A DNA stretch of 64,000 bases from Sulfuritalea sp. (lineage in GTDB: Bacteria > Pseudomonadota > Gammaproteobacteria > Burkholderiales > Rhodocyclaceae): contig JALHPU010000014.1 in the NCBI GenBank assembly GCA_022842325.1, positions 44,129 through 108,128 of the forward strand, given 5' to 3'. Positions 46,401 to 55,200 of this stretch are shown here, in pieces. The notes beneath the pieces were generated by a model. That model was not told where the DNA came from. It was given only the letters and a program-made list of their open reading frames with translations, and did no database searches. The position numbers and the translations under genes are program-made. How positions within the stretch are numbered: the stretch's first letter is position 1; every line of letters starts with the position of its first letter.

Positions 46401-46645
46401 ACGATGACGTTGGTCTTCGGGACCAGCAGCATGCCGTTGAAGAGAGCCAGCATGATGACCCACTTCCAGAAGTCCTCCATGCGCCCCTTGCCGGCGAGGA
46501 CAACTAGCGCCAGCGAGAGAATGCCGACCAGTGCCAGCGTGCGCAGAAGGCCCAGGTAGTCGCCGCTCCCCATGAGGGCGGCGACGGCGTTGAACGTGGC
46601 CGTCAGTTCCTCGATATTCCAGTAGGCATAGACCTCGAAATTCAT
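43475..46645 (-). CDS. traG: TraG, F-type mating-pair stabilisation/entry exclusion protein
   Basis: 1056 residues. The N-terminal membrane part (LVGILSLALVVLAGKGRM, WVIMLALFNGMLLVPKTN, FPIILILTLVAGHH, IAGMLVLSIPAIAAALIKWG) matches TraG_N. The long C-terminal periplasmic part is rich in Ser, Gly, Gln and Ala. In F, TraG acts in pilus assembly and mating-pair stabilisation and is the target of exclusion by TraS. The C-terminal region, which sets exclusion specificity in relatives, is low-complexity. The ribosome site is weak. It is the last gene of the tra block. Confidence 0.88.
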   Translation of the reverse strand: MNFEVYAYWNIEELTATFNAVAALMGSGDYLGLLRTLALVGILSLALVVLAGKGRMEDFWKWVIMLALFNGMLLVPKTNVIVVDRTGTTPAQVVANVPIGLAAFAHSTSKIGDWLTGAFETVFALPGDLQFRTSGTLFGHRVLQERLAIKSGQPILTSNFYEFYRECITPELASGYIRMNDLMKTNDIWGTLNGLTNPSRLVTLRDTADPTIMQTVGCTAGYTTLTTQLNVEAANQLGLLGNRMYPGMPSALANTAISGSLATSTNYLLGLSATATDTIKQSIVSNAVIDAQYTIPAQIGDAASAATNLAQAQAVRQTGDAYKAMAKLAEGTMPKARNAIELVQYAVFPIILILTLVAGHHGGSVLKMYAGSLLWIQLWPPLYAIMNFLMNVQAQKALTSATNGGGMSLESYSYLNNSVVSDQAIAGMLVLSIPAIAAALIKWGDAGLRSVGASFAPRDAEKAAAALAQGNMNMGNASLGNVQHGNYSALQHSTQPSLAAGTGKMASADSFGSMERTGDAVTVKSGNMTMTGFDRNRDGRFTIDEVTNVSAAGSSLLGAVAQSGLGRSASDVSYSGEGTQASSGRAASAGETQTAKLTRDQSATFQRQLSSALTTEMGGDTSAGVTTGTGNVVTTGRDYSGKKGLTNQEGVSVDSALTAGGSGAQGKPQEGQPPKEPGRAGRLVIALAEKASGISARVAGAVKTGQRYDESADQTIRTATQDELRHAADVARRGLLRVAGSTSDQGVKQAAERAASTLDKVKTYDSKELASLTEQQEAGSRRQAGNENRTSVSVDETLVMAKSGYEMLFGKGAEVTPERLSRFQREWNQNQGFREDVALEARDRIAKTRLASDGVQTPESPQDVRRGGEMNLARLDEKGNAEVAAENSANSKEVQRQQHAHSKSQPDLSPAAKHYAETLNSATELTRQKESQVLLESGITMMANQLYQDRQKGAGTVFLNAYGFGAGSASVQEYAGKLREAANKDPELAKGMATIALNNRTGTQPNQDDMAWLETKAMQSVRQAEGKASEGAGWVADQAGRALDIFTPSDSPSTRK

Positions 46646-46671
46646 CGGTATGAGCGCATCGTTCTATCGGC

Positions 46672-48093
46672 CTATCGATTGAACGCCATCATTGACTGAA
46701 AGACGTTGGTCGGCAGCCCGGCTTTCAGGGACTGATCGAGCCACTGGATGCTGCGTTGCATCTGGGCCACCTGCACGCCCTTCTGATATTCGGCGACCAG
46801 CATTTCGCGCCCTTCCTGTTCGATCTCGGTCACCCGCATCAGAATCGACTTTGCCGCTTCCGCCACGTCCGCGTTCCCCTTGCCCATCTCGTTCTGGATG
46901 GCTTCCCTCAGCGTCTTGGCCAGGTTGGTGAAATAGGAGTGGGCAATATCGACGGCGACGAGCTGGGTATGGTTTTCCACAACGAAGTCACCGCCGGGCA
47001 TGTTGGCGGCCAGCGACAGCATCTTCCATACCGGCAGGCTGGACGCCCCGATCAGGGCGACATCCAGGGTGCCCTGCCCGCCCGCGCTGCGCGACTCCAC
47101 CTTCTGTTTCATCGCGACGATCTTGTCGTGAACGAACTTGGCAAACGAGCTCGCTGTTATTCCGTCCTCGACATACGCGGGATTTCTGCATTCTGCGTAG
47201 TCATCGCAGATCAGTCCGGATAACGTCGCCGTGGCCGCGTATCCATCACCCACAAATTGCCTGAAGGTAATCTTTGCGCCAGGCTTGTACAACCACTTGG
47301 CTTTCTGGTCCGTGCTCGAACCCGACTCGTCGTCACCGGGTGGCACGATGATGATCGTTCCCGTCATGCTCATCATCAGCTGCCGGATTTCGCTATCCAC
47401 CCCATTGACACGAAGCAGCGCCCGCCACACGACATTCCCTGGATCAAAGGTTTCCCTGTTGCGCGAGTCGGCACTGATGGCGGCCTGGCGCGTCTGTCTG
47501 GCCTTTGAGCGGTCCTTCCAGGCATCCCAGGACTCGAACACATCGGAATACAGATTCAATGACGCACCGGCGACCTTGCCCTCTTTCTCCTGCGTCTTGT
47601 CGGTCAGCGTGCTGCCGATCGCGGCGACCACGCCTTCCGCCGCCTGACAGGAATTGATGTTGAGGTTGTTCACCTTGGAGATCTGATCCTGGAGGTACTG
47701 GATCAGATCGGCCAGATCCGGCGAGATCGACTTGACGGCCATCATGAATGCATAGCCAACGGCATTGTTGGCGATATTGCGCATCAGGGCCGTCAGCTGC
47801 TCCTTGTTGACGAAGGAGAAAGAACCGGCAAACAGGTCGATCCCGCCGCACCCCGCCTTGAAGGCTGGAGGGGCTACGGTGGCAAGCTGATAATTCTTGA
47901 CGGGGGTGCGCATGTACAGGCTGCCTCCCGAGTACAGATTCATGGTCTGTCCCTGGTAGGCGGCCACACCGGTCACGTTGCCGTAGGCGCCGATGTCGTT
48001 AAACCAGGTCTGCATGCTGGATTGCACGCTGGCCTGTGCCGTCAGCGGAATCGTCAGCGCCAGGATCGAGGCAATGAAGCGCTTCATGAACAT
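46672..48093 (-). CDS. traH: TraH, F-type pilus assembly protein
   Basis: 473 residues, close to F TraH (458). Signal peptide FIASILALTIPLTAQA, then TWFNDIGAYGNVTGVAAYQGQ, GGSLYMRTPVKNYQLA, GCGGIDLFAGSFSFVNKEQL and NNLNINSCQAAEGVV, all characteristic of TraH. It is a periplasmic/outer-membrane component needed for pilus assembly. GAGGGG lies six bases before the ATG at 48093. Between traF and traG, as in F. Confidence 0.93.
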   Translation of the reverse strand: MFMKRFIASILALTIPLTAQASVQSSMQTWFNDIGAYGNVTGVAAYQGQTMNLYSGGSLYMRTPVKNYQLATVAPPAFKAGCGGIDLFAGSFSFVNKEQLTALMRNIANNAVGYAFMMAVKSISPDLADLIQYLQDQISKVNNLNINSCQAAEGVVAAIGSTLTDKTQEKEGKVAGASLNLYSDVFESWDAWKDRSKARQTRQAAISADSRNRETFDPGNVVWRALLRVNGVDSEIRQLMMSMTGTIIIVPPGDDESGSSTDQKAKWLYKPGAKITFRQFVGDGYAATATLSGLICDDYAECRNPAYVEDGITASSFAKFVHDKIVAMKQKVESRSAGGQGTLDVALIGASSLPVWKMLSLAANMPGGDFVVENHTQLVAVDIAHSYFTNLAKTLREAIQNEMGKGNADVAEAAKSILMRVTEIEQEGREMLVAEYQKGVQVAQMQRSIQWLDQSLKAGLPTNVFQSMMAFNR

Positions 48094-48103
48094 GGTTTGC
48101 CCC

Positions 48104-48901
48104 TCAATACAATTCCCCAGGCCGGGTCTGGGTCAGGATGTAAATTCGCTCCACGATGTCCTGCACGGACAACACACCTGAACCCAGCGGAATCAGGCGG
48201 TGATCCTTGATGTTGCCGAGCGCGACATAGGGAACCTGTTTGACATCGAGCACCCTGGCCATGCCGTTATCCCGCGCCGGACTCGGAAAGTCAGGCAGAA
48301 CGCCTCCATCCAGACTGATTGGAAAAACGGTGATGCCATAGGTATCCGCCAGCAACTTGAGGGCCGGCGCCATCCGGTGGCAGTACGGACAATCCGACCG
48401 GAATACGAAAAACACGCCCCATTCCCTGGCGATCTCCTTCATGGAGGCGCGTTCCTTTTGCGTCCGCTCCACGTCTCTGACCTGGATGGCCGCGTTATTG
48501 ACGGGATTGCGCAGCTGGTAATTGAGGTCCGGGTTCGCCCAGATGACGCGCCGCCAGACATCCGAGAACACCGACGCCCGATCCATCAGGGCTTCCTGCG
48601 CCGTAATGTAGGCCTTGAGGTTTTCCGGAGAAGGCTGCATCAGGGCCAGCGCCCGTTTGGCTTCCAGCGCCTTGCGCAGGCGCTCAAGCTCTTCGAGCGC
48701 GACTTCTTCGCTGGTTTTAGCCTTCGCACCGGGTTTTGTCGGGTCGGCCGTTGCCTCAGGCTCAACATCGCAATACCAGTGGAACCTGGTCTCCTCACAA
48801 GCCCAGATCGACGGATAGTCCATGCCACCGCTGATCACGGTGGCCGACGCAGAACTCACCAGAAGGCATCCAGTCATCATGGCCAGCCATTCCTTGCGCA
48901 T
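48104..48901 (-). CDS. traF: TraF, F-type pilus assembly thioredoxin-fold protein
   Basis: 265 residues. Secretion signal LAMMTGCLLVSSASA; the C-terminal thioredoxin-like domain carries a CPYC pair in FRSDCPYCHRMAPALKLL. F TraF lacks the CXXC, but SXT/R27-type TraF and TrbB keep it. It is a periplasmic protein for pilus assembly. The ATG at 48901 starts just before the signal sequence; codons upstream overlap the preceding gene without similarity. It immediately follows the TrbI-like gene, a position where traW, traU, trbC and traN would stand in F. Confidence 0.88.
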   Translation of the reverse strand: MRKEWLAMMTGCLLVSSASATVISGGMDYPSIWACEETRFHWYCDVEPEATADPTKPGAKAKTSEEVALEELERLRKALEAKRALALMQPSPENLKAYITAQEALMDRASVFSDVWRRVIWANPDLNYQLRNPVNNAAIQVRDVERTQKERASMKEIAREWGVFFVFRSDCPYCHRMAPALKLLADTYGITVFPISLDGGVLPDFPSPARDNGMARVLDVKQVPYVALGNIKDHRLIPLGSGVLSVQDIVERIYILTQTRPGELY

Positions 48902-48911
48902 CTGCACGGAC

Positions 48912-49286
48912 CTAGTTCTGGCCCAGAATCTGTCGAACCCAGTCCGTGGCATCGGGAATTCCCGATTCACCGGAATCCGGCAGGCGGACAATGGCGGCCG
49001 TGTTCAGGACAGCACATTTGCATTCCCGTGCCGCGCTGCTCAAGGCCTCATCAACGCGCGTGCCGTAGTCTGTCGCTGCCTTGAAAATCGCCTTTTGCTC
49101 TTCCTCGGTCATGCCCGGCTTGAGCCGCGCACTGAGCGTCTTCTTTTGTTCTTCGTAAAGACTGCCGACATCGACCCGCACCATGCGTGGAGCGGGATGC
49201 GAACGAACCCACATCAAACCGATCGCACACGACACAAGGACGGACAGGAGACCCGTGACGAGCAATCGGCCAAGGTTGAGATTCAT
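48912..49286 (-). CDS. trbI: TrbI-like F-type transfer protein
   Basis: 124 residues with one N-terminal membrane anchor (LLVTGLLSVLVSCAIGLMWV) and a periplasmic domain with VRVDVGSLYEEQKKTLS, followed by CAVLNTAAIVRLPDSGESGIPDATDW. Size and layout match F-type TrbI (128 residues), an inner-membrane protein affecting pilus retraction. The identification rests on size, position and topology. The ATG at 49286 overlaps the traC stop (ATGA), indicating coupling. Confidence 0.6.
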   Translation of the reverse strand: MNLNLGRLLVTGLLSVLVSCAIGLMWVRSHPAPRMVRVDVGSLYEEQKKTLSARLKPGMTEEEQKAIFKAATDYGTRVDEALSSAARECKCAVLNTAAIVRLPDSGESGIPDATDWVRQILGQN

Positions 49287-51856
49287 GCGGCTCCCCGGCG
49301 CTCGATGATGGTCTCAATAGCCTCGGTGACGGGGATGCCCTGATCGGTGAGCGTCTTGATCGCCTGATAGTCCTCGGCTTGCGTCGAGTACATCAGCATG
49401 GAGAAGGGATCGAGAATCAGGCGACCAACCCCGGAGCCCATCGGGCCGTGCACGAAGATTTCCGAGTAGTGACCATGCTCCGTGCTGACCGAAGACAATT
49501 GCCGTTTCATCCACTCGTCCACATGGAGCTTGCCTTCCTTCCCGAGCCGATCGATGCTTTCCGGCTTTTGCCGGAGAAGGAACAGCCAGTCGGCATTGGT
49601 AATGGCCGCCCGCGTTGCCTCGTTCTTGTAATAGTCATCCACGGATTGCGTGATGGTGCCGAACGCGCCGCCATATTTGCGTGCTCGCCGGTAGCCAGCC
49701 TCGATGAAGTTGGCACTCGATCCGCTGCCCATCAAGTCCCAGGCCTCATCGATGATGACCAGCTTGCGCTTGGATCGGTCGAGATACATCTCCTGGGTGA
49801 TCCGGTACATCATCAACTGCATGACGACCGCCTGGAGATCCTTCTTCGCCTTGAGTTCCTCCAGTTCAAGCACGACCAGGTTCTTGCGAAACTGAATGTT
49901 GGCCTCCCCCTCGAAGTAGCTCGCGTAGATGCCGTACTTTGTATAGGGCTCCAGTGCAGTTGCCAGTCGGGACAGGTCGCGCTCGACCTCGCCTTCGTCA
50001 CTCAGCCGCCCGGTGCGCAGCAGGTCATAGACGTCCGTGATCGTCGCGGATTTTTCCTTCTGATCCCACACGCGCTTGATCGCGGCTGCGAGGGCGGAGT
50101 AGCTGTAGTTATCCAGCGGGCCGCGGGGACTGGCCATCTGGGCCACCAGGGGCAGCAGCATTTCCATGTCGTTGTTGATATCGACGACCATGGAAAACGG
50201 ATTGAGACAGATCGTGTTGGTTCGCTCATCGGAGAACTCGATGAACTCCCCGTCCAGAAGCTCGGACAGATTGCGGTAGGAGCGACCGACGTCAATGATC
50301 CAGACCTTGGTCCCGGTACCCAGGTAGCGGAAGGCCATTTCGTTCACGAAGACCGACTTGCCGGAACCGGACAGCGCCGCGACAGCGAAGTTGTAGTTGC
50401 CGCCCGTGTTGTCGAAGAGATCGAAGCTCATGATTTGCCCGCGACGACCGAACAAGGTCATGACCGGGGTCGCGGTGCCCTTCCATTCCGCCATCAGGGG
50501 CGAGGTCATCACCGCGTTGTCGGCGGTCTTGGTGCCGGCACGCCCGAACAACTGGAGGTCCTTCTGCAATGCCGGGGTCAGGGTGCACGGCATCGACGCC
50601 ACAAATGCCTGATGCTGCAGATAGACATCCTTGGCCAGATCGAAACCGCGCGCGCGCCAGACGGCCCGAACGGCATGTTCGGTCCGGGATACGTCCTCGA
50701 TTCGCGAGAGCAGGACGATCTGGTGATACATCTGGACCACGTTGCGGCCGTTGTCGAAGGCGCGCAGCACCATGTCCCAGTCGCGCTTGCGATCCTGAAG
50801 GTCTGGCTGGAAATGGGCCATGTAGGAGCCGGCGGCCTGCGTCGCTCGCGCCGCCTTCATCAGCGCCTTGCTTCTGGCCGACTCGTAATCCAGAGTGATG
50901 GCCCCCATGGTGATGAGGAACGGACACGGTATCGAGAGGGCCATCTGGTAGTAGTCGCCAATCATCGAGCCCATGTTGCCCATCCGGAAATACTTCGGGT
51001 ACTGCCGCACGGAGAAACATTGCATCGCTGTCTCGGCGCCCCCCGCCTTGCGATACTTGATGAAGGAATCGGCGACAGCGGAGGCAATTTCCGGATTCGA
51101 CACTTGACTGCGAAGGGTGCGCGAACTGTCGTATTCGATGTGTCTCTCTTCAGGCTGGCCAAGCACCCGCTCGTGGTCAAAGAAGTCCGCGACGAAGTTC
51201 AGCAGGCTTTCCGGCCCCCAGTCCCAGCCAGGCATGTGGGCCGAGCGCAAGGTGGCATGGGTACTCTCCTTGATCCGGATCGCCTCCTCCACATCGGCGG
51301 GACTCTCGGGATCCAGCGGCGTGCTGATGGCAATGACGCAGCGGTAGTCGCGAAGCAGATAGACGTGATGCGAGAAGAGCGATTTGGCCGCGCCCTTCAA
51401 ATAGTGATCGATCCGGCGTCGGCCGAGGACTCGATATATGTTCCGGTTGCGACAGGACTCCCATTCCGATCCAGCAGGCTCCTCATCCACCGGGAGCATG
51501 TTGGCCTGCTCTCGCAGCGACGGCAGAATATGCGGGCTGGCGTACAGCGAGATCTGGATACCCGTACCCGGTGGACAGGACATGAACAGACTGGCCAGCA
51601 CCCGTTCCATTTCTTCATTGGATCCGGTTTGCGGGACTGTCTCGATGCAAAAGCCCATGGAATGTGTGGGCCTGGTGCCGAATGTGCCCTGGTCGAGCAC
51701 AAACATCCCCTCGTCTGCCATCCACCCCAGGTAAGGCAGGATGCCGGTGAGTCTTGGCAGCGTGGCGATGCGATCCAGCAGGCTGCGCTGAACCGCATCG
51801 GCGGGCTCGAATCGCTCGCCATAGAAGACCGATTTGAGGGCTTGCAGCACGCTCAC
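49283..51856 (-). CDS. traC: TraC, type IV secretion ATPase (VirB4 family)
   Basis: 857 residues, close to F TraC (875). Walker A is in AVAALSGSGKSVFVNEMAF and Walker B in KLVIIDEAWDLMGSGSSANF, followed by GYRRARKYGGAFGTITQSVDDYY, the conserved VirB4 C-terminus. It is the cytoplasmic ATPase energising pilus assembly at the inner membrane. GTG at 51856 (GAGG upstream) overlaps the traV stop. Confidence 0.95.
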   Translation of the reverse strand: MSVLQALKSVFYGERFEPADAVQRSLLDRIATLPRLTGILPYLGWMADEGMFVLDQGTFGTRPTHSMGFCIETVPQTGSNEEMERVLASLFMSCPPGTGIQISLYASPHILPSLREQANMLPVDEEPAGSEWESCRNRNIYRVLGRRRIDHYLKGAAKSLFSHHVYLLRDYRCVIAISTPLDPESPADVEEAIRIKESTHATLRSAHMPGWDWGPESLLNFVADFFDHERVLGQPEERHIEYDSSRTLRSQVSNPEIASAVADSFIKYRKAGGAETAMQCFSVRQYPKYFRMGNMGSMIGDYYQMALSIPCPFLITMGAITLDYESARSKALMKAARATQAAGSYMAHFQPDLQDRKRDWDMVLRAFDNGRNVVQMYHQIVLLSRIEDVSRTEHAVRAVWRARGFDLAKDVYLQHQAFVASMPCTLTPALQKDLQLFGRAGTKTADNAVMTSPLMAEWKGTATPVMTLFGRRGQIMSFDLFDNTGGNYNFAVAALSGSGKSVFVNEMAFRYLGTGTKVWIIDVGRSYRNLSELLDGEFIEFSDERTNTICLNPFSMVVDINNDMEMLLPLVAQMASPRGPLDNYSYSALAAAIKRVWDQKEKSATITDVYDLLRTGRLSDEGEVERDLSRLATALEPYTKYGIYASYFEGEANIQFRKNLVVLELEELKAKKDLQAVVMQLMMYRITQEMYLDRSKRKLVIIDEAWDLMGSGSSANFIEAGYRRARKYGGAFGTITQSVDDYYKNEATRAAITNADWLFLLRQKPESIDRLGKEGKLHVDEWMKRQLSSVSTEHGHYSEIFVHGPMGSGVGRLILDPFSMLMYSTQAEDYQAIKTLTDQGIPVTEAIETIIERRGAA

Positions 51857-52434
51857 TCGCGGTCCTCTGCTGGTGCGCCAGTGCCGCCCGGACCGATGGC
51901 CTGATTTCCTGGAAGGGTGGGCCCGCCAATCGGCCGGGACGGCTTTTGCGATGGGGTGAGCGGCTTTTGCAGGGCTTGTCCGCCAGGAGCGGCCTTGATG
52001 AACGTGGGCCGATAGCGGTCAACGATGTGTCGCTGACTGTGCTCGATCGCCCACCGGCCTGCGTTGGCGACGACGTAAATGTAGGACTGATCGTGTAGAT
52101 CGCCTTCGGTGTCTTCCCAGGGGGCGATCCAGATTCGCAAAACCTTGGCTTGCGTCCGAAGCGGATCGCCGGATGACGCCACGTGGCCGGTAATCGTGCC
52201 GTCTGGACTTTCTTTTGACGGCGACCGAACCGCCGGGTCACCCTTCCCATCCTTGCGCAGCCCCGGAAGATTGTTGGCAACCGCATTGGCATAAACCCCG
52301 GACAGGGAGGAACAGGTCACGCCATCGGGCGCCTTGCACGAAAACTTGCTCTCGCCATCCATTCCCGTCAGGGTTCCGGCACAGCCGCCCAGCGCCAGGG
52401 CGAAAACGGATGCGATCAAGCAGACCGAACGCAT
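51853..52434 (-). CDS. traV: TraV, outer-membrane core lipoprotein
   Basis: 193 residues with a lipoprotein signal (SVCLIASVFALALGGC, lipobox LGGC). The TraV-type cysteine region FSCKAPDGVTCSSLSGVYANA follows. TraV anchors the TraK/TraB secretin-like core in the outer membrane (VirB7 role). The C-terminus is Pro/Gly-rich. The ATG at 52434 overlaps the dsbC end region; AGGG precedes it. Confidence 0.88.
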   Translation of the reverse strand: MRSVCLIASVFALALGGCAGTLTGMDGESKFSCKAPDGVTCSSLSGVYANAVANNLPGLRKDGKGDPAVRSPSKESPDGTITGHVASSGDPLRTQAKVLRIWIAPWEDTEGDLHDQSYIYVVANAGRWAIEHSQRHIVDRYRPTFIKAAPGGQALQKPLTPSQKPSRPIGGPTLPGNQAIGPGGTGAPAEDRE

Positions 52435-52436
52435 GA

Positions 52437-53207
52437 TCAATCGCCCTTGAGTCTGGGCGTCACAGCGGCTTTGGTCTGTGCCGCTTTGCCCGCCAGTCGC
52501 CGCTCGATTTCTGCGGCGGAGGCCGCTCCCGGTATCAGACTCCCATCCTGAAGGATGAGGGTGGGCGTGCCATTGATGCCGAGACTGCCCGCCAGCTGGT
52601 TGATGCGCTCGATCGGTGTGACGCACTTGGGGGCATCAGGCAGCTTGCCCGTGGCCATGAACTCCGACCACGCTTTCGCGCGGTTGGATGCGCACCAGAT
52701 GCGTTCAGACTTCCCCCTGGCTTCTGGATGCAGACCGTCAAGCGGATATAAAAAGGTGTACACCGTGACGTTCTCGAGTTTGACGAGTTCGCCTTCAAGT
52801 CCCTTGCAATAGGGACAGTCCGGATCAGAGAACACCGCCAGCTTGCGGCTGCCATCCCCGCGTACGGTCTTGATCGCGTCCTGCACCGGCAACTGGGCAA
52901 AATCGATGCGATTGATGTCGCTCAGTCGCTGTGCGGTCAGATCCTTTTGCTCCTTCATGTCGAACAGGTGGCCAAAGACAAAGTAGCGCCCCGTCGGGTC
53001 CGTGAATGCCACGTTTCTTCCCATGGTGACTTCATAGAGGCCCGAGACCTCCGACGAACGAACGGCGCTGATCCGGGTCGATGGGTAAAGCTCTTTCAGG
53101 CGCGCTTCCATTTCAGCCTCGCCGGCAGGGGTGGCAGCACTGACCACACGCGCCGCGGAAAGGAGAACCAGGACCATGACTAGGGGGACACGCATAGATT
53201 TACGCAT
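52437..53207 (-). CDS. dsbC: DsbC-like thiol:disulfide isomerase of the transfer system
   Basis: 256 residues. Signal peptide VPLVMVLVLLSAARVVSA, N-terminal DsbC dimerisation region (VSGLYEVTMGRNVAFTDPTG), then the thioredoxin-fold domain with CPYC in VFSDPDCPYCKGLEGEL and cis-Pro in GINGTPTLILQDG. It probably isomerises disulfides in cysteine-rich Tra proteins. GGAG precedes the ATG at 53207. Its place between traB and traV is a trait of SXT- and TOL-like F-type systems. Confidence 0.93.
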   Translation of the reverse strand: MRKSMRVPLVMVLVLLSAARVVSAATPAGEAEMEARLKELYPSTRISAVRSSEVSGLYEVTMGRNVAFTDPTGRYFVFGHLFDMKEQKDLTAQRLSDINRIDFAQLPVQDAIKTVRGDGSRKLAVFSDPDCPYCKGLEGELVKLENVTVYTFLYPLDGLHPEARGKSERIWCASNRAKAWSEFMATGKLPDAPKCVTPIERINQLAGSLGINGTPTLILQDGSLIPGAASAAEIERRLAGKAAQTKAAVTPRLKGD

Positions 53208-53213
53208 TTGTGC

Positions 53214-54500
53214 TTACTCCGAAGGGTTCAGGGACTTTTTCATGATCTGGCGCCCTCGTTTCCAGAGTTCCGTGTAGGTGTCTTCATCGGCACTCGCGGC
53301 CATGCCCAGCGTTACGCCCTTGGTCAGGACCACGTCGACGACCCGGCCGGCATCCACTTCGATGATCGGGAACATCTTCTCGGCCAGCGTGATGTAGTAC
53401 TGGGAGAGCCGATCCAGTGCCTTGCCGACGCCGGTGCCGATGCCTGCCTGGATCTGCTTTCCGGATTCGATCGTCCCCACCGAGCCCAGGGCGCTGGTGC
53501 TGTAGCTGGTTGCGCTTTGCTGGAATCCCTGGCCGATGCCGGCGATGATTCCGGTCATCAGGGCATTGGCCAGCACCTGTCCCTGCTTGCTGACCAGCCG
53601 TCCCCGCAATCCGGCCTTCCCGTCCTCGCCGACCACGTAGCCCTTGATCGTGGCGTCCACCACTTCGCCGTTGTTGAGCACACAGGAGAGTGATTCAAGG
53701 CGCAGATACGCCCGTTCGGAACTGATGTCACCGTATCCGGAGCCGAGCATGAAACACTCCTTGACCCTGGCCCGGTAGCGATTGGGAAGAAAGGCGTTGT
53801 CCTGCACCCGCAGCAGGATGGGCCAGGGATTGTTTTGCGCCTGGCCTCCCGTGGGCGCATCCAGTCCACCCATCAGCGCCACCCGCATGAAGGAGCCCGA
53901 GGGAATGTAGGTCTTCCCCTGTTTTGTGTCGGCCGGCCCTTGCGGTGCTACCGGAATCGCGTCGCTGACTTCGAACGACGCAATACCAGGCTCTCGTGGA
54001 ATGACGGGAGGTGGCAACGGCGGGAGGGGTGTTACCGATGTCCCGGACGGCGATGGTGTCGGGCCCTGGGCTGATACCTGAGGTGCGCTGGAAGGGCCGG
54101 GACCCGGGAGCATCGGCGGCAACGGCGGCAACGGCGGCAGCACGCTGGCCTGACGGTACGAAGGTTGCGGTGCAGACTGCTTTTGCTCAACTTCACCCAT
54201 CTTCTGTTTCAAGCCCTGAATGACGTTGTCCATCTCCTTCATCTGCTGGGACGATTGCGCCATCCAGACATCGCGTGGATCCACCTGCGCGCCCGGCGTG
54301 ACAATGTTTCTGCTGGCCTTGTCGAGCCTGGTCGATTGAGGCATTGGGGCGGGCTGGTTGTCCCAGAGGGCGATGCTGCCAAAGACCAGGCCGATGAATC
54401 CTGCCCCCAGGCCCCCGAGCATCAGATACTGTCGGGACTTGGGCGACAAACCTTTCAGATAGGACGTGAGACCGCCGCTGGCGGCAGCCGGATCACTCAC
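53214..54500 (-). CDS. traB: TraB, conjugal transfer inner-membrane/periplasmic core protein
   Basis: 428 residues. One N-terminal membrane helix (LGGLGAGFIGLVFGSIALW), a coiled stretch around residues 70-95, a proline-rich spacer (LPPLPPLPPMLP), and a C-terminal TraB/VirB10-like beta domain with GKTYIPSGSFMRVALMGG and FMLGSGYGDISSERAYLRLE. VirB10 homologue bridging both membranes. GTG at 54500 overlaps the end of traK. Confidence 0.93.
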   Translation of the reverse strand: MSDPAAASGGLTSYLKGLSPKSRQYLMLGGLGAGFIGLVFGSIALWDNQPAPMPQSTRLDKASRNIVTPGAQVDPRDVWMAQSSQQMKEMDNVIQGLKQKMGEVEQKQSAPQPSYRQASVLPPLPPLPPMLPGPGPSSAPQVSAQGPTPSPSGTSVTPLPPLPPPVIPREPGIASFEVSDAIPVAPQGPADTKQGKTYIPSGSFMRVALMGGLDAPTGGQAQNNPWPILLRVQDNAFLPNRYRARVKECFMLGSGYGDISSERAYLRLESLSCVLNNGEVVDATIKGYVVGEDGKAGLRGRLVSKQGQVLANALMTGIIAGIGQGFQQSATSYSTSALGSVGTIESGKQIQAGIGTGVGKALDRLSQYYITLAEKMFPIIEVDAGRVVDVVLTKGVTLGMAASADEDTYTELWKRGRQIMKKSLNPSE

Positions 54501-55200
54501 CGGGGTTCTCCGAGATCACGAAGACCTCAGTGGTTTCCCCGGGCGACAGTTGGGGTTTGGCGATCGAAATGGCGATGACCTGGCGCCGGTATAGTTCACG
54601 CTCGTCGATTACCATCGCGTTGGCGGACGTGTTGGTGAAAAGGTACTTTTCACCTTTGAGGGGACCATCGATGACCCTGGTCAGGACAAACAGGGCTTCT
54701 GTCCAGAGGGGAACGATCTCATTGACTGCCCTGACATCCATATCGGTGTCGGCGTCAGACTGAAGGGAAAGCAGGACGCGCTTGATCAGCTGATTTCTGG
54801 CGACATCCTTGCCCGGCGTGAGACCGCTGCCGGCGACTGATCGTCCCTTGATGGTGATGGAATCCGACGGGCCGTCCGTCACCGACAACAGAAGCTTCCA
54901 GGTCCGGCCGTTCTCATCGGAAACGAAGATGCTGAGGGTCGGCTTGTCCGTGGTCGGCTTGAGATAGGCGGTACCGGCTTCCTTGTCGGCCGTAATCGCG
55001 AACTCACCTTCCGCCCCGAAGATCCGGCGAACGCGATGTCCCTCGATCCGAATCAGGGTCGGTTCGGATCGAGATACTCTGGCGCTCAAGGTGTCGTCCG
55101 GTTTTCCGACGAGCACCTGAGCCGCACTGGCGGACAGGCTAGCGGCCAGCAGCGCTGTCAAAAGGATTCTGGTCACTGGTTTCCTTGAACTCGGATACAT
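54493..55200 (-). CDS. traK: TraK, secretin-like outer-membrane core protein
   Basis: 235 residues. Signal peptide RILLTALLAASLSASAAQ; IRIEGHRVRRIFGAEGEF and TDKPTLSIFVSDENG are typical of TraK (VirB9/secretin-like). It forms the outer-membrane ring with TraV and TraB. The ATG at 55200 (GGAAGG four bases upstream) is preferred to 55212. The start lies inside traE, giving a 62-bp overlap, larger than usual. Confidence 0.9.
   Translation of the reverse strand: MYPSSRKPVTRILLTALLAASLSASAAQVLVGKPDDTLSARVSRSEPTLIRIEGHRVRRIFGAEGEFAITADKEAGTAYLKPTTDKPTLSIFVSDENGRTWKLLLSVTDGPSDSITIKGRSVAGSGLTPGKDVARNQLIKRVLLSLQSDADTDMDVRAVNEIVPLWTEALFVLTRVIDGPLKGEKYLFTNTSANAMVIDERELYRRQVIAISIAKPQLSPGETTEVFVISENPGE

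Noticed and set aside
49379..51904. Open frame of 841 codons on the plus strand
   Set aside because: Exactly antisense to traC, with no family resemblance; it exists because of the GC-rich codon pattern of traC.
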